Below the pieces are notes generated by a model that had not been told where the DNA came from, made no database searches, and saw nothing but the letters and a program-made list of their open reading frames with translations. This document shows positions 1-9,580 of a stretch of 64,000 bases of DNA, in pieces. The number at the start of each line of letters is the position of its first letter. The stretch's first letter is position 1. The DNA is from an uncultured Chthonomonadales bacterium (lineage in GTDB: Bacteria; Armatimonadota; Chthonomonadetes; Chthonomonadales; CAJBBX01), in contig CALLMM010000020.1 of assembly GCA_938005745.1 (NCBI GenBank), positions 45,772 to 109,771 of the forward strand. The letters are read 5' to 3'. The position numbers and the translations under genes were made by a program.

Positions 1-2
1 TG

Positions 3-536
3 ATCCTGCTCTGGCTGCTGCTCTCCTCCCCGCCCGCTCCGCCGCCCCCGTCTCCTGCCGAACTGCAGCGCCTGGAGCAGCGCATCGAGTCTCTGCGCAA
101 AGAGGTGGCGGCGATCGAGAAGGACGCCCGCGAGGGACGCTCCCGCACCTTCCAGCTTACCCTGACCGAAGAGGAGATCAACTCCTTCCTGCTCTCCGAC
201 CGGGAATCGCGACGCGCGCTGGAGCGGCATCGGATCGAACGCGCCTTTGTGCGCATCGAATCGGGGCGCATCTATGCGACCGCCAGCCGCCGGGTCAACG
301 GCGTCCTCCTCTCGGTGACCGCCGTCATCGTGCCCCTCATGAGAGATGAACGGTCGCTGGATGCGCGGGTGGAGCAGGTGGATGTGGGGCGTCTGAGCGT
401 GCCGGAGGCGACGGTGCGCGGGCTGATCAACGAGATCATCGCCGCCTTTCGCGCTCAGAATCTGGAGTCCGGCGCGCGGTTCCAGTCGCTGGAGATCGCC
501 GACAGGAAGATCACTGTAACGGGAGTAACCCGATAG
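3..536 (+). CDS. membrane-anchored protein of unknown function, 5' end outside window
   Basis: The reading frame is open from the first bases of the window, so the true start lies upstream. The visible 177 residues begin with a hydrophobic stretch (ILLWLLLSS), then a proline-rich linker, then a short coiled-coil-like segment (about visible residues 20-45), then a soluble domain of about 125 residues. An internal GTG at 105 could be mistaken for the start, but the hydrophobic N-terminus continues in frame before it. The soluble part looks like a periplasmic or extracytoplasmic domain behind a single membrane anchor. I do not recognise the family. It is followed after 66 bases by an ABC-2-type permease, so it may belong to a transport operon that begins outside the window. 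Confidence 0.7.
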   Translation: MLLWLLLSSPPAPPPPSPAELQRLEQRIESLRKEVAAIEKDAREGRSRTFQLTLTEEEINSFLLSDRESRRALERHRIERAFVRIESGRIYATASRRVNGVLLSVTAVIVPLMRDERSLDARVEQVDVGRLSVPEATVRGLINEIIAAFRAQNLESGARFQSLEIADRKITVTGVTR

Positions 537-602
537 ACGGCGCAGGGGCGGCGATGCCGGTTCGCTCCGGACCCTTTTTACAACTGCGCCGGGCATATTT
601 TC

Positions 603-2255
603 ATGATCCTGACCCTGCTTTCGGTTCGATGGCTGGCTCTGAAGAACACCGTCCTGCGCGCCGGCGCGCAGGAGAGACGGCGTTCGCGCGTCAATCTGCT
701 GCTGTCGGCGCTGATCGTCGGGGTGATCGGGGTGATGTCCTACCAGTTCATCACCCCCTTCGCCGCGATGGCGGAGGACAGTCCGACCATCGCAACGATC
801 CTGCAGGACTTTCCGGCATTCGCGCTCTTCTCCGCCTTCTGGCTGCTGCTGCTGTCGGCGGTAACCGTCGGGATCCAGACCTTCTATCTGAACCAAGAGC
901 TTCCCCTGCTCCTCTCCGCGCCGGTCTCTCCGCGCGCGGTCTTCGGCGCGAAGTTTCTGGAGGCAACCGCCGCCAACACCGCCCTGTTTCTGACCATCGG
1001 CATCCCGCTGACGATCTCCTACGGCATGGCGCGTGCGTTCGCCATGACCGTCTACCTGCCCCTGGTGGCGATGGCGATGGTTCCCTTCTGCGCGGTTCCG
1101 ACAGGGATCGGACTGCTGCTCTCCTTCCTGTTGATGCGCGTGCTTCCCGCCAATCGAACCCGCGATGTGCTGGGCGCGCTGGGGATCGCCGCGTTTGCAG
1201 GGATCTACTTCGCGCTCAGTGTCAGCGTCCGGCGGATGGGAGATACACACGCGCTGCAGGAGAACGTTTCGCGGTTTGCGGGGATACTGAGCGCGCCGCT
1301 CTTCGGCGCGGGACCGTGGGCGTGGGCGGGAGACGCGATCAGCGGAGCGCAGAGGGGGGACGCAGTTGCCGTCCGCCTGGCTCTGCTGTGGGCGCTGGCA
1401 GCCGCGACGATCGGGATCACGACGCTGGCGGCGCAGTGGATGCACTGGCGCGGGTGGGCGGCGGCGCAGGAGGCGGCGCGTCCCGCCGCCGGATCGGTGA
1501 AAGGGAGCCGAAGCGGGCGATGGGATCGCCTGTTCGCTCCGCTGCCCGGTCCGCTGCGCTCGGTGCTGCTGAAGGACCTGCGGACGCTCCGCCGCGATAT
1601 GCGCCAGCTCTCCCTGCTCTTCATCCCCATCGCGGTGGTGGCGGTGTTTCTGGTCAATGTCTGGCAGACCCCGCAGGTGCATGAGATTCCCTCCGCACTG
1701 CTGGGGCTGTCCATGCATCCGGTGCTGGCGATGATCTCGCTACGCCTGGCGATGTCGGGATTTGTGGGCGAGGGACGGGCGATGTGGGTGATGCTGGCGG
1801 CTCCCAACGACCCCCGAACCATCATGATCAGTAAATTTCTCTATGCCTTCGGGCTGTCGTTTCCGCTTGCCGGCGTGGTGACGGTGATCTACTGTCTGCT
1901 GCGGATGACCTCCGGGATCGGGTGGGCAGCCAATCTGTTTCTGTCGCTGGTGGCGGTGGCGGGTTTCTGCGGCATCGGGGTCGGGGCGAGCGTACTGGTC
2001 TCCGACTTCCGGGCGGAGAGCGCGCGCTTTACGATCTCCGCCGGCGCACGTGTCGTGACCTTCCTCGTACAGATGACCTATCTGGGACTGCTGTCGGTGG
2101 TCTCGGTCGCCGCCTGGGCGCTGACAGCGATGCAGGGGCTGCCGCTGCTTCCGGTGATGTTTGTTTCGGGGCTGTCTCTCGTGGGGGCGGCGGCGGTCTG
2201 CGTCTATGCCCCTCTGGCGATGGGGGCGAACCGCCTGCGTCAGATGGAGTGGTAG
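603..2255 (+). CDS. putative ABC-2-type transporter permease (large membrane protein)
   Basis: This 550-residue protein has about ten or more hydrophobic segments arranged as two membrane halves, separated by a hydrophilic, basic region near residues 285-320. The N-terminal half starts with a TM at about residues 28-50. Size and layout fit the permease family annotated as putative ATP-binding cassette/ABC_tran_2, in which a single polypeptide carries both membrane halves and works with a separate ATPase. No ATPase gene lies next to it in the window; the partner may be upstream of base 1. No clear Shine-Dalgarno precedes the ATG at 603. The substrate cannot be inferred. The next gene is convergent, ending 55 bases after this stop. 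Confidence 0.6.
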   Translation: MILTLLSVRWLALKNTVLRAGAQERRRSRVNLLLSALIVGVIGVMSYQFITPFAAMAEDSPTIATILQDFPAFALFSAFWLLLLSAVTVGIQTFYLNQELPLLLSAPVSPRAVFGAKFLEATAANTALFLTIGIPLTISYGMARAFAMTVYLPLVAMAMVPFCAVPTGIGLLLSFLLMRVLPANRTRDVLGALGIAAFAGIYFALSVSVRRMGDTHALQENVSRFAGILSAPLFGAGPWAWAGDAISGAQRGDAVAVRLALLWALAAATIGITTLAAQWMHWRGWAAAQEAARPAAGSVKGSRSGRWDRLFAPLPGPLRSVLLKDLRTLRRDMRQLSLLFIPIAVVAVFLVNVWQTPQVHEIPSALLGLSMHPVLAMISLRLAMSGFVGEGRAMWVMLAAPNDPRTIMISKFLYAFGLSFPLAGVVTVIYCLLRMTSGIGWAANLFLSLVAVAGFCGIGVGASVLVSDFRAESARFTISAGARVVTFLVQMTYLGLLSVVSVAAWALTAMQGLPLLPVMFVSGLSLVGAAAVCVYAPLAMGANRLRQMEW

Positions 2256-2310
2256 TAGAGCGGCTCCCCGATCCCTCACGGGAAGCCGCTCCAGGAGAAG
2301 GATGGCTGGA

Positions 2311-4083
2311 CTAACGGGCGGCCGTCGTCCGGGCGGACACGGGCGGCTCCGCCAGCACGCGACCGGCAACTGTGGGCCAGAAGGCGCGGATGAAGCTGCG
2401 AAGCTCCTCGCGGCGCACCTCGTCGGCGCCCTCCGCGTTCTGCATGAACCGCAGGAAGTAGAAGGGGCGCGTGCCGCCGCCCAGCAGCGTCTGACGCACG
2501 ATCTCCGCATGGACGCGCGCCATGCTGTGCACCAGTTTGCCGTCCACCACAAAGGCGAACATCAGCAGCCGCTTCGTGTTCTTGCGCGGGTCTATCGCCG
2601 TGAACTCCTGCACCATCACGGGACCGACCTGCGTCTGAATGGTCTCTTTCCTCCCGGCTTCAATCAGAAAGCCGCTGCCGGTGAAGCACTCCGCCGGATC
2701 GTGGAAGGTGCGTCGGCTGCTGCCCCCCGTGATCAGCAGGTTGATAAATCCGGTCTTCGGGGACTTCGCCATATAGTCGCGATCCAGGAATATCTCCGGT
2801 TGCAGCGTCTCCTGCACGATTTTCGAGATGGGGCGGTCCTTATCCCAGCGGCTCCATTCTCCGCCCCCGACCGTTGTGGGAACCTCCTCCGTCCGCATAA
2901 TCGGCGTGCTGGCTTTCGGCGGGTTCACTAGACCCCCGTGCACGACCGCCGCCGTCAAGCCGACGATGGCGATCACCGGAAAGACGCCCAGAGAGAGCAG
3001 GGGAAGGGTCTGCGGGCGAGGCGCGCCGTACTGAACGTTCAGCCTCTCGATCTGCTCCGCCTTCTCTTTCGCCTCCTGCGCCTTCCACTCCGCATCGGTC
3101 AGTTTCGGGCGATTGGGATCGTCGGGCGGATCGAGCAGCGGGATGCCGAAGAACTTCTCGCATCGCAGCACTCTGGCGAAGCTGAACAGGAACATAAAGC
3201 CCAGGATCAGTACGATGAAGCCGCTGTAGTCGTGGAAGGTGGAGGCTGCCTGCGTGCTGAAAATCTCCCCGACGATGCCGATCAGGGTGATGCGGACGCC
3301 GTTGACCAGGATCGCCAGCGGAATGGAGATCAGGAAGAGAGTCCACCGCTTCCACTTCGCCGCCTCGACCAGATAGGCAAATGCGCCGGAAAACGCCATC
3401 AGACCGATGAGCGTCTTGAAACCGCTGCAGGGAACCTCGACGTTCATCAGATAGGTGTCCATCTGAATCTGCGTGCCGATGCGGGTGTTGTGAAAGCCGA
3501 TCAGGTTCAGAGCGGCGGAAGCGAACTTTGCCGAAGTCATCTGAATGGGAAATCCGGCGACGTTGATAACCTGATTGGGCACGATGGGGATCATCGTCAG
3601 CAGAAACAGGATGGGGAAGAGCAGCGCCCGGGTCATCTGCCTGCCGGCGATGGTCAGCACGGCTCCGATCAGGAACAGAATAAAGGAGATGGAGAGGGTA
3701 ACCGTCACGTCGGCGCGATAGGCGTACAGCACCGCCGCCATCGCCAGCGCGATCAGCGACAGTCCCCACCAGCTATGGGTGATCGGCAGACGGCGCAGCT
3801 TCTCGCGGTCGCGCCAGATCATTGCCGCCACGAAAAACGGGATGAAGACGCCGTGCGCGTAGTAGCTGCCGTCCGCCGTCCACTCCATATACCACCAGCT
3901 TATGGCGCGCGTGTAGAGCAGGGCTGCCAGACCGGTCAGCGCGATCAGAAGGATGATCGGCAGCATCGCCGGACGCGCCGCCGGGACTTGCTGCGCCTCG
4001 CGCGGCAGTTCCTTGGAGATAGCCATCGTGTTGTAAGCCTCGCTATACCGGCGAAGGGGAGCGCGGATGCGTTCCCCTTCCAT
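2311..4083 (-). CDS. exosortase fused to an EpsI domain
   Basis: Last gene of the exopolysaccharide operon. Residues about 40-305 form a multi-pass membrane exosortase with the expected transpeptidase-like triad: Cys219 in VPCSGFKT, Arg264 in NGVRIT and His284 in FHDYSGF. After a charged linker (about 315-355) a further TM (about 361-382) leads into an EpsI/DUF3485 domain, with the diagnostic H-x-P-x-x-C motif at 461-466 (HDPAECFTGSG). In many bacteria exosortase and EpsI are separate proteins or fused as here; they accompany exopolysaccharide genes and, in PEP-CTERM systems, process C-terminal sorting signals. No PEP-CTERM-tailed protein was seen in this window. The listed start gives 590 residues. 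An ATG at 4026 preceded by GAGG is a credible alternative that removes 19 residues. Confidence 0.88.
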   Translation of the reverse strand: MEGERIRAPLRRYSEAYNTMAISKELPREAQQVPAARPAMLPIILLIALTGLAALLYTRAISWWYMEWTADGSYYAHGVFIPFFVAAMIWRDREKLRRLPITHSWWGLSLIALAMAAVLYAYRADVTVTLSISFILFLIGAVLTIAGRQMTRALLFPILFLLTMIPIVPNQVINVAGFPIQMTSAKFASAALNLIGFHNTRIGTQIQMDTYLMNVEVPCSGFKTLIGLMAFSGAFAYLVEAAKWKRWTLFLISIPLAILVNGVRITLIGIVGEIFSTQAASTFHDYSGFIVLILGFMFLFSFARVLRCEKFFGIPLLDPPDDPNRPKLTDAEWKAQEAKEKAEQIERLNVQYGAPRPQTLPLLSLGVFPVIAIVGLTAAVVHGGLVNPPKASTPIMRTEEVPTTVGGGEWSRWDKDRPISKIVQETLQPEIFLDRDYMAKSPKTGFINLLITGGSSRRTFHDPAECFTGSGFLIEAGRKETIQTQVGPVMVQEFTAIDPRKNTKRLLMFAFVVDGKLVHSMARVHAEIVRQTLLGGGTRPFYFLRFMQNAEGADEVRREELRSFIRAFWPTVAGRVLAEPPVSARTTAAR

Positions 4084-4145
4084 AGACTGATATAAGAGCG
4101 CCGCCGCGTTGGGAACCGATCGAGGACGGCGTTGGAGATGGGAGA

Positions 4146-5102
4146 CTACTGCGCGCTGCGCGCCTCTTCCAGCGCCGAGATGTCGTTGAAGATCATCGCC
4201 TTCATCGTGTACTTCAGCGTGGGCGGATCGGTAACGATCTTATCCTGGTTCTCATCCCAGAGCTTTCGCAGCACCTCCTGCATCGGTGTGGCGCGGGTCA
4301 GCTTGAAGTCGCGAGCGACCTTCGCCTTCACCTCTTCCAGATTCACCTGCTTGCCGGGTTCGATCTTCACCATCTTCACGACCAGAAACCGCGACTGTCC
4401 CGGAAAGACGCGCACCTCGTCGGGTTTCATCGCCGCCATCTGGTTGATCATCGCGCTCTGCGCCGGCTTGCCCGTCGGCTTGGCGACGACCATCGTGCCG
4501 TCCACGCCGGCGATCCGGGCGACCTGTCCCTTCGGATCCAGCTGCTGCTGGATCAGGGTCATGTCGCTGATATTCTGCTGCATCAGGGTAACCGCTTTGT
4601 CGGCGGTTGCTCGATCCGCGCATTCGATCACCCGCAGATGAAGCTTGTCCGGCAGATCCCATCGTCCCGGATTGCGCTGGAAGAAATCCTGCAGATCGGC
4701 GTCGGTCGCCTGAACGTCTCTGGTCATCAGGTTGGCAAGCGCGATCTTGTACTCCTGTTCCCGGCGGGCGATCGCCTTTTTCCAGGGCTGACTGGCGAAC
4801 TCCGCCGCCTTCGCGGGAACCTGCTCCGTCAGATCCTTGAGATACTCCTCCACCTCTTTGGGATCGGGGGAGAGGTTGGCTCTCTTCGCCGCCTGCATCA
4901 CCAGTTCATACTTGGCGACCTCGATCTGCGTCTCGATGCCGTGCCGCTCCCAGAGCCAGTCGTGGAGCAGCTTCTGGGTCACCACATAGTCGCCGATCTG
5001 CATCTGCGTGCGGTTCCGCTGGGCTTTGTTGTACAGCAGGAAGTTGCCGATGACAGATACCACCAGGCAGACGACCACCAGACCCATGATAAACTTCTTC
5101 AT
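4146..5102 (-). CDS. EpsD/SurA-like peptidyl-prolyl isomerase, membrane-anchored
   Basis: The 318-residue protein starts with a signal anchor (residues 5-25, MKKFIMGLVVVCLVV...), followed by a SurA/PrsA-like chaperone segment rich in helices and a degenerate parvulin-like domain near residues 150-260. It is predicted to sit on the outer face of the cytoplasmic membrane and help folding of exported or assembly proteins. EpsD-family prolyl isomerases are a known component of exosortase-linked exopolysaccharide clusters such as methanolan eps, and this gene directly precedes the exosortase-EpsI gene. The 62-base gap to that gene has no terminator-like hairpin. The isomerase activity itself is uncertain because the parvulin region is divergent. 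Confidence 0.72.
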   Translation of the reverse strand: MKKFIMGLVVVCLVVSVIGNFLLYNKAQRNRTQMQIGDYVVTQKLLHDWLWERHGIETQIEVAKYELVMQAAKRANLSPDPKEVEEYLKDLTEQVPAKAAEFASQPWKKAIARREQEYKIALANLMTRDVQATDADLQDFFQRNPGRWDLPDKLHLRVIECADRATADKAVTLMQQNISDMTLIQQQLDPKGQVARIAGVDGTMVVAKPTGKPAQSAMINQMAAMKPDEVRVFPGQSRFLVVKMVKIEPGKQVNLEEVKAKVARDFKLTRATPMQEVLRKLWDENQDKIVTDPPTLKYTMKAMIFNDISALEEARSAQ

Positions 5103-5112
5103 ATTTACTCCT

Positions 5113-6300
5113 TCAGGCTTTGCCTTGCGGGGCAGCCTGCCTCCTCGTCGCGGCTGCCGGCATTGCCGATGCCCGTATTACGCGAGTCAGGCGCGTCACC
5201 CAGTGTTCCAGTGACATCCTCTCTTCAATAACGCGCCGGGCGTTCTGACCCAGTCGGCGGGCTTCCGCCGGGTCCTCTAACAGGCGGACGATACAGGCGC
5301 GCAGCGCCGCCGGATCGCCGGGAGGCACATAGAGTCCGGTCACGCCCTCCTCGACCACATCGCATTGACCCGTTGTGCGCGAGACGATGACCGCTTTCCC
5401 CATCGCCATCGCCTCCAGCAGCGTGGTCACGCCCGCCTGAAAATCGTTCTCATACAACGGCACCACCACAAACCGGGACTGCGCGTAGAGCTGCCGCAAC
5501 TCATTATACGGATAGCGCCGCGCGGAAACGTTCTGTGGAAGTTCCCGGTTTTTGGTCTCATTTTTATGTTTCGACCAGGGGCTGGCAGCCGCCAGGCAGA
5601 CCTCCACCTCCAGATCGCGCACCGCCTCGATCATCGTCGGGTAGTCGCGCCACTCCAGACCCGCGCTGCAGATCATGTTGCGCTCCGGCAGAGCCATCGG
5701 ACGATAGAACCGGTGGTCGGCGTGGAACGGGATCAGATGCAGCTTCTCCAGCGGGATGCCGAGCGTGCGCACGGCGTACTCTCTCTGCGGCGTCGCATAG
5801 ACGAAGATCGCATCCATCTGTGCATGCAGGGAGCGCATGAAAAACCTTTTCTTCTTCGGCGACAGATGGTGTCCGATCAGCACATGCCCCGGACGACGGC
5901 GCGTCGTCTTCAACAGCGCCGCCAGCGGGATGCTCACGCTCTCGCTGTTGGAGAAGATCACGTCGTATCGGCGGCGGTGCACAAAGCCGTACATCGCCAG
6001 CGCCGCGCTCCTGCCGGCGCGGGCGGCGGCGCGAACCAGCGGATGACGCTCCGCGGCAATCAGGGAGAAGTCGGCGATGTCGGCGGTGTCGCCCTGCGCC
6101 TGCAGCGCGCTCTGCAGGGCGTAGTAGTCCATCAGCGGATGCTCGTCTGCCGCCACCTGCGCCTCAATCCCTGTTTTCACTTCGCTGGGGATCAGCAGCA
6201 GGACGCGTAGCGGGGAGTCTGGAGCATGGGCGCCGTTGGCATGCGCTTTGCTCCTCTCCACACCTGTCCGCTCCTGCTCCCTATTGCGCCGGTCTGCCAT
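5113..6300 (-). CDS. GT4-type glycosyltransferase
   Basis: This 395-residue protein shows a two-Rossmann GT-B layout. The N-terminal acceptor domain begins at about residue 30 (PLRVLLLIPSEV). The C-terminal nucleotide-sugar domain ends with the conserved loop GVTTLLEAMAMGKAVIVS and then DVVEEGVTGLYVPPGD, typical of group 1 (GT4) enzymes. It should be cytoplasmic or membrane-peripheral and add a sugar during repeat-unit assembly; donor and acceptor cannot be read from sequence. The start overlaps the preceding gene's 3' end by 20 bases and has an AGAGGTG Shine-Dalgarno about seven bases upstream. The first 30 residues are polar and poorly conserved in character. Confidence 0.85.
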   Translation of the reverse strand: MADRRNREQERTGVERSKAHANGAHAPDSPLRVLLLIPSEVKTGIEAQVAADEHPLMDYYALQSALQAQGDTADIADFSLIAAERHPLVRAAARAGRSAALAMYGFVHRRRYDVIFSNSESVSIPLAALLKTTRRRPGHVLIGHHLSPKKKRFFMRSLHAQMDAIFVYATPQREYAVRTLGIPLEKLHLIPFHADHRFYRPMALPERNMICSAGLEWRDYPTMIEAVRDLEVEVCLAAASPWSKHKNETKNRELPQNVSARRYPYNELRQLYAQSRFVVVPLYENDFQAGVTTLLEAMAMGKAVIVSRTTGQCDVVEEGVTGLYVPPGDPAALRACIVRLLEDPAEARRLGQNARRVIEERMSLEHWVTRLTRVIRASAMPAAATRRQAAPQGKA

Positions 6301-7390
6301 CCACGCACCTCTTGTAGAGCGCGATCACCGCCTGATAGTTTCGCGCGCCGTCAAACTTCTGTTCCGCCTTCTGTCTTCCGGCGCGTCCCATGCGCCAGCG
6401 CAGGTCGGCGTCCTCCGCCAGCTGCAGCGTGCGCGCCGCCAGCGATTCGGCGTCGCCCGGAGCGATCAGGTAGCCGGTTACGCCGTCGTCCACCTCCTCG
6501 CACAGCGCGCCGACGCTCGCCGCCACCACCGGCAGTTCCGCCGCCATCGCCTCCATTACGGCGATCGGCAGGCAGTCGCCCTGCGTCGGGAAGACGAAGA
6601 TATCCGCGTTCTCGTAGAGCGCCATCAGCTCTGGCGAATTGGCGATCAGTCCGTGATGCACGCGCACCCCCTGCAGACCGTCGGTGTTCACCGGCTCCCG
6701 CGTAACGATATCCAGTTCGCACTTCCCGCAGAGCCGCTCCCGATACGCCTTCAGCAGCAGCTCTCCGCCCTTTCGCCGGAAATCGCCGCCGACAAAGAGC
6801 AGGCGTGCGGCTCCGGGCTTCGGGTGGGGCGGGCGGTCAAAATGCCATCGTCCCATATCCACGCCCGGCGGGATGACCGTAACCTTTGCGGCGGGAATGC
6901 CGTAGTCGTTCACCAGCGACTGCTTCGCCCAGTCGCACCATGTGATCAGATGGCGCGCACGGACGAACGTTTTGCGGTTCAGCCGGTTCTTGAAACGCTC
7001 CAGTGCGCCCAGGCGGCTCGGCTGATGCTCGTAGGCGGCTCCGACCGTATCCACGTTCAGCGGCGTGGCGTCCAGCGATACGATGGTCGGAACCTGCCGC
7101 ATCAAGCCGGTCGCCAGCAGCGCGGTTACCTGCGTATGGAAGAACAGACCGTCCAGCCGCTTCCGATGCAGCGCGCTTTTTGCCATGCGGAGCGCGCGGA
7201 CGCTGGCGCGCAGCGTCCAGTTGCTCCGGAAGGGAGGAATGCGCTGCCAGATGTCGGGGCGGGCGAACTCGACCGGCATCCACTCGCCCGCGAGATCGCT
7301 GTCGCAGGAAGCCCAGTGACGCAGGTTCCGGTCGTGCGTAACATGCCCCAGCGTCTGCTCCATCACAAAACCCAGCCGATAGATAGCCAT
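6281..7390 (-). CDS. GT4-type glycosyltransferase
   Basis: A 369-residue GT-B glycosyltransferase. The start chosen is the ATG at 7390-7388, sharing one base with the TGA of the upstream gene, which suggests translational coupling; the frame is open further upstream but that part reads as junk overlapping the neighbour. Hallmarks are VTVIPPGVDMGRW, LLFVGGDFRRKGGELLLKAY and the donor-binding loop GDCLPIAVMEAMAAELPVVAA. The sequence parallels its upstream neighbour (both have an early MEQ segment and a FTGGD/FVGGDxxRKGG motif), so the pair probably arose by duplication. It likely adds one sugar of the exopolysaccharide repeat. Confidence 0.86.
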   Translation of the reverse strand: MAIYRLGFVMEQTLGHVTHDRNLRHWASCDSDLAGEWMPVEFARPDIWQRIPPFRSNWTLRASVRALRMAKSALHRKRLDGLFFHTQVTALLATGLMRQVPTIVSLDATPLNVDTVGAAYEHQPSRLGALERFKNRLNRKTFVRARHLITWCDWAKQSLVNDYGIPAAKVTVIPPGVDMGRWHFDRPPHPKPGAARLLFVGGDFRRKGGELLLKAYRERLCGKCELDIVTREPVNTDGLQGVRVHHGLIANSPELMALYENADIFVFPTQGDCLPIAVMEAMAAELPVVAASVGALCEEVDDGVTGYLIAPGDAESLAARTLQLAEDADLRWRMGRAGRQKAEQKFDGARNYQAVIALYKRCVDGRPAQ

Positions 7391-8529
7391 CAGGACAGCA
7401 TCCGCTCTACCGCAAGACGCAGGGTCTTGCGGGCGTCGAACTTCTCCTGCACCACCTCGCGGGCGCGTCTGCCCATGCGCGCCCTTCCCGTCGCGTCGGC
7501 GATCATCGCCTCCAGCGTATGCGCCAGCGCGTCGTAGTCGCCCGCAGGAACCAGACGCCCGGTCTCGTTCTCCGTCACGATATCGGGGATGCCCCCGACC
7601 GCCGTGATCAGGACCGGCAGACCGCACGCCATCGCCTCCATCGCCGCCAGGTTGAAACAGTCCGCCAGGGTCGGCAGCGCAAACAGATCGCATCGGCGCG
7701 TCAGTGCGATCAGATCAGGCGCGTTGCGGCTCATCTGGTTATAGACGAAGACGCCGGGCGTCTGCGGAACCGGGTCGCGGGTAACCATGTGCAGCTCCCA
7801 GCCGCACAGAGTGGTCTCCCGCGCCCAGCGCAGCAGCAGATCGCCGCCCTTACGGTGCAGGTCGCCGCCTGTGAAGAGGATGCGAACTACCCCGTCGGAG
7901 ACCTTCTCCGGGTCCGGCTGCCAGAGCGCGGTATCAATGCCCGGCGGGATGACATGCACCCGTTCCGGCGAGACGCCGTACTCCTCGATCGCGGACCTCG
8001 CCGCCCAGCGGGACCAGGGAAACAGCCCTGCCGCCCGCTGATAGGCTTCCTGCACGCGCGACGCCTTGAAGCGGTCCAGCAGCGGGTTGTGCCCGACGAA
8101 GTTGTTATTGGGGTAGTAGGTCTCCAGTTCGTCCAGCAGCGCGGGCGTCACATCAAACTGCAGAAAGGTCTTATACCGCGATACAGAGCGCAGGTGAATC
8201 ACCGCCGGATTGTGGGTATTGAACAGCAGGGCGTCGAATGGTCCCTGTTTGAGCGCCTCCTCTACCTGTTTATAGCAGCGCAGCGCGGATCGCAGCGCGC
8301 CCGGCACGAAGCGCATCCGCTCCAGCAAGCCGTCCGGGTCGTAGTAGGTGATCGGAACCCAGGTTGGCGACGCCAGATCGGCGATGGCGTCCTCCGCTGC
8401 CTGCCAGTTGAGGTAGTGCGTGCCGAGACCGACCTGCTGTTCCATGATGAACGCAAGCCGGGGAAGGCTCGTGGGAGCCTCCGCGCACTTCTCCTGTATC
8501 TCCAACTTCTCCGGGTCGCTGACGGTCAT
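7390..8529 (-). CDS. GT4-type glycosyltransferase
   Basis: A 379-residue GT-B glycosyltransferase, with the start set at the ATG at 8529 (MTVSDPEKLE), 19 bases after the previous stop. A frame extension to 8631 would overlap the upstream gene and is proline/arginine-rich noise. Conserved parts include VHVIPPGIDTALW, ILFTGGDLHRKGGDLLL and the donor loop ADCFNLAAMEAMACGLPVLIT followed by GIPDIVTENETGRLVPAGD. It is similar in order and motifs to the next gene downstream. Role: transfer of a sugar in the cytoplasmic assembly of the exopolysaccharide unit; specificity unknown. Confidence 0.86.
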   Translation of the reverse strand: MTVSDPEKLEIQEKCAEAPTSLPRLAFIMEQQVGLGTHYLNWQAAEDAIADLASPTWVPITYYDPDGLLERMRFVPGALRSALRCYKQVEEALKQGPFDALLFNTHNPAVIHLRSVSRYKTFLQFDVTPALLDELETYYPNNNFVGHNPLLDRFKASRVQEAYQRAAGLFPWSRWAARSAIEEYGVSPERVHVIPPGIDTALWQPDPEKVSDGVVRILFTGGDLHRKGGDLLLRWARETTLCGWELHMVTRDPVPQTPGVFVYNQMSRNAPDLIALTRRCDLFALPTLADCFNLAAMEAMACGLPVLITAVGGIPDIVTENETGRLVPAGDYDALAHTLEAMIADATGRARMGRRAREVVQEKFDARKTLRLAVERMLS

Positions 8530-8548
8530 GGTTTCACTGCTCCGCGTT

Positions 8549-9559
8549 TCAGGGAGTGTGCGGCGATTCGGGGGCGGGCGTTGCGGAATGCGCCAGCGCC
8601 TCCCACATGGACCTGGCTCCGCCCATCTCATTTGCCATTCCCTGCAGATAGCGCAGGTTGAAGGTCAAGCTGCACAGCGCCAGCGACGCCCTGCGCCAGC
8701 CGATCCTGTCGGTCAGCGGGATGGCGGGTTTCAGGATGCCGAAGGTCAGCGGCTCCAGTAACGGTCTGCCGATACACAGTTTTGCCAGCAGGCGCGTCAG
8801 GCGGTTTCGCTCCCGATAGTGTTTTCGCGCCAGAATGAGCGCCTGCTGCTGTCCCTTCTCATTCGCCATCTGCACATCCCGGACGCCGTAGAGATAGGGG
8901 GTCATATACCAGGACTCGTAGGTGCGCACCGGGCGATGATAGGCGTCGGCGTTGCCCTCAAATCGGAAATGCAGCCCCAGCTTCTCCAGCCGGTATCCCA
9001 GTTCCACATCCTCCTGCCGTTTGAACGTCTCATCGAATCCGCCGCACTCGATCAGATACTTCCGGCGCACCGAGAAGTTGCCGCTGTAGAGGTTGTTGGG
9101 TCCAGCCTGCCACTCGCCGGAGCGAAATCGCGCGTACTGCCGCTCCAGCATCGCATGCTCCCAGGCGATCCACACCGGGAACCACTCTCCGTGAGGCATG
9201 GACTGCGGACCGATCAGCACCAGAGCGTCATCCGCCTCGTGGGCGCGGGCGTGCACCTCCAGAAAGACGTCAATCGGCTCGATGTCGTCGTCCACATAGA
9301 CCAGCACCTCGCCGCAGGCGGCGCGCGCCCCGTAGTTGCGCGCCACCGACGGACCGCTGTTCGCCTGCTCCAGAAAGCGCAGCCGATACGGGCAGGAGGC
9401 GGCACGGATGGCGTCGCCGGTTCCATCGGTGGCGCCGTCCGACACAACGATCACCTCGAAGCGATCCGCCGGATAGGTCTGCCGAGACAGGGCTGCCAGC
9501 GTGCGCTTCAAGCTCTCTTTTCGGTTGTAGGTGGGTATGATTACGCTGATAAAAGGCAT
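8549..9559 (-). CDS. GT2-family glycosyltransferase
   Basis: A 336-residue GT-A enzyme. It starts with the canonical VIIPTYNRKESLKRTL, carries the metal and nucleotide-sugar Asp cluster in YVDDDIEP, the acceptor-region motif RQEDVELGYR, and a GPSVARNYG segment. The C-terminal part (about 240-320) holds amphipathic helices that could attach it to the membrane. It resembles chain-initiating or extending GT2 proteins of polysaccharide operons. It lies 21 bases after the polymerase-like gene in the same operon. Donor and acceptor are not determined. Confidence 0.87.
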   Translation of the reverse strand: MPFISVIIPTYNRKESLKRTLAALSRQTYPADRFEVIVVSDGATDGTGDAIRAASCPYRLRFLEQANSGPSVARNYGARAACGEVLVYVDDDIEPIDVFLEVHARAHEADDALVLIGPQSMPHGEWFPVWIAWEHAMLERQYARFRSGEWQAGPNNLYSGNFSVRRKYLIECGGFDETFKRQEDVELGYRLEKLGLHFRFEGNADAYHRPVRTYESWYMTPYLYGVRDVQMANEKGQQQALILARKHYRERNRLTRLLAKLCIGRPLLEPLTFGILKPAIPLTDRIGWRRASLALCSLTFNLRYLQGMANEMGGARSMWEALAHSATPAPESPHTP

Positions 9560-9580
9560 GGTTTTTTCCGGAGATGCCGA

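Noticed and set aside
7391..7693. N-terminal extension of the GT4 gene that starts at 7390
   Set aside because: The extra about 100 residues are an out-of-frame reading of the upstream glycosyltransferase (Gly/Arg/Asp-rich); the ATG at 7390 couples to the preceding stop.
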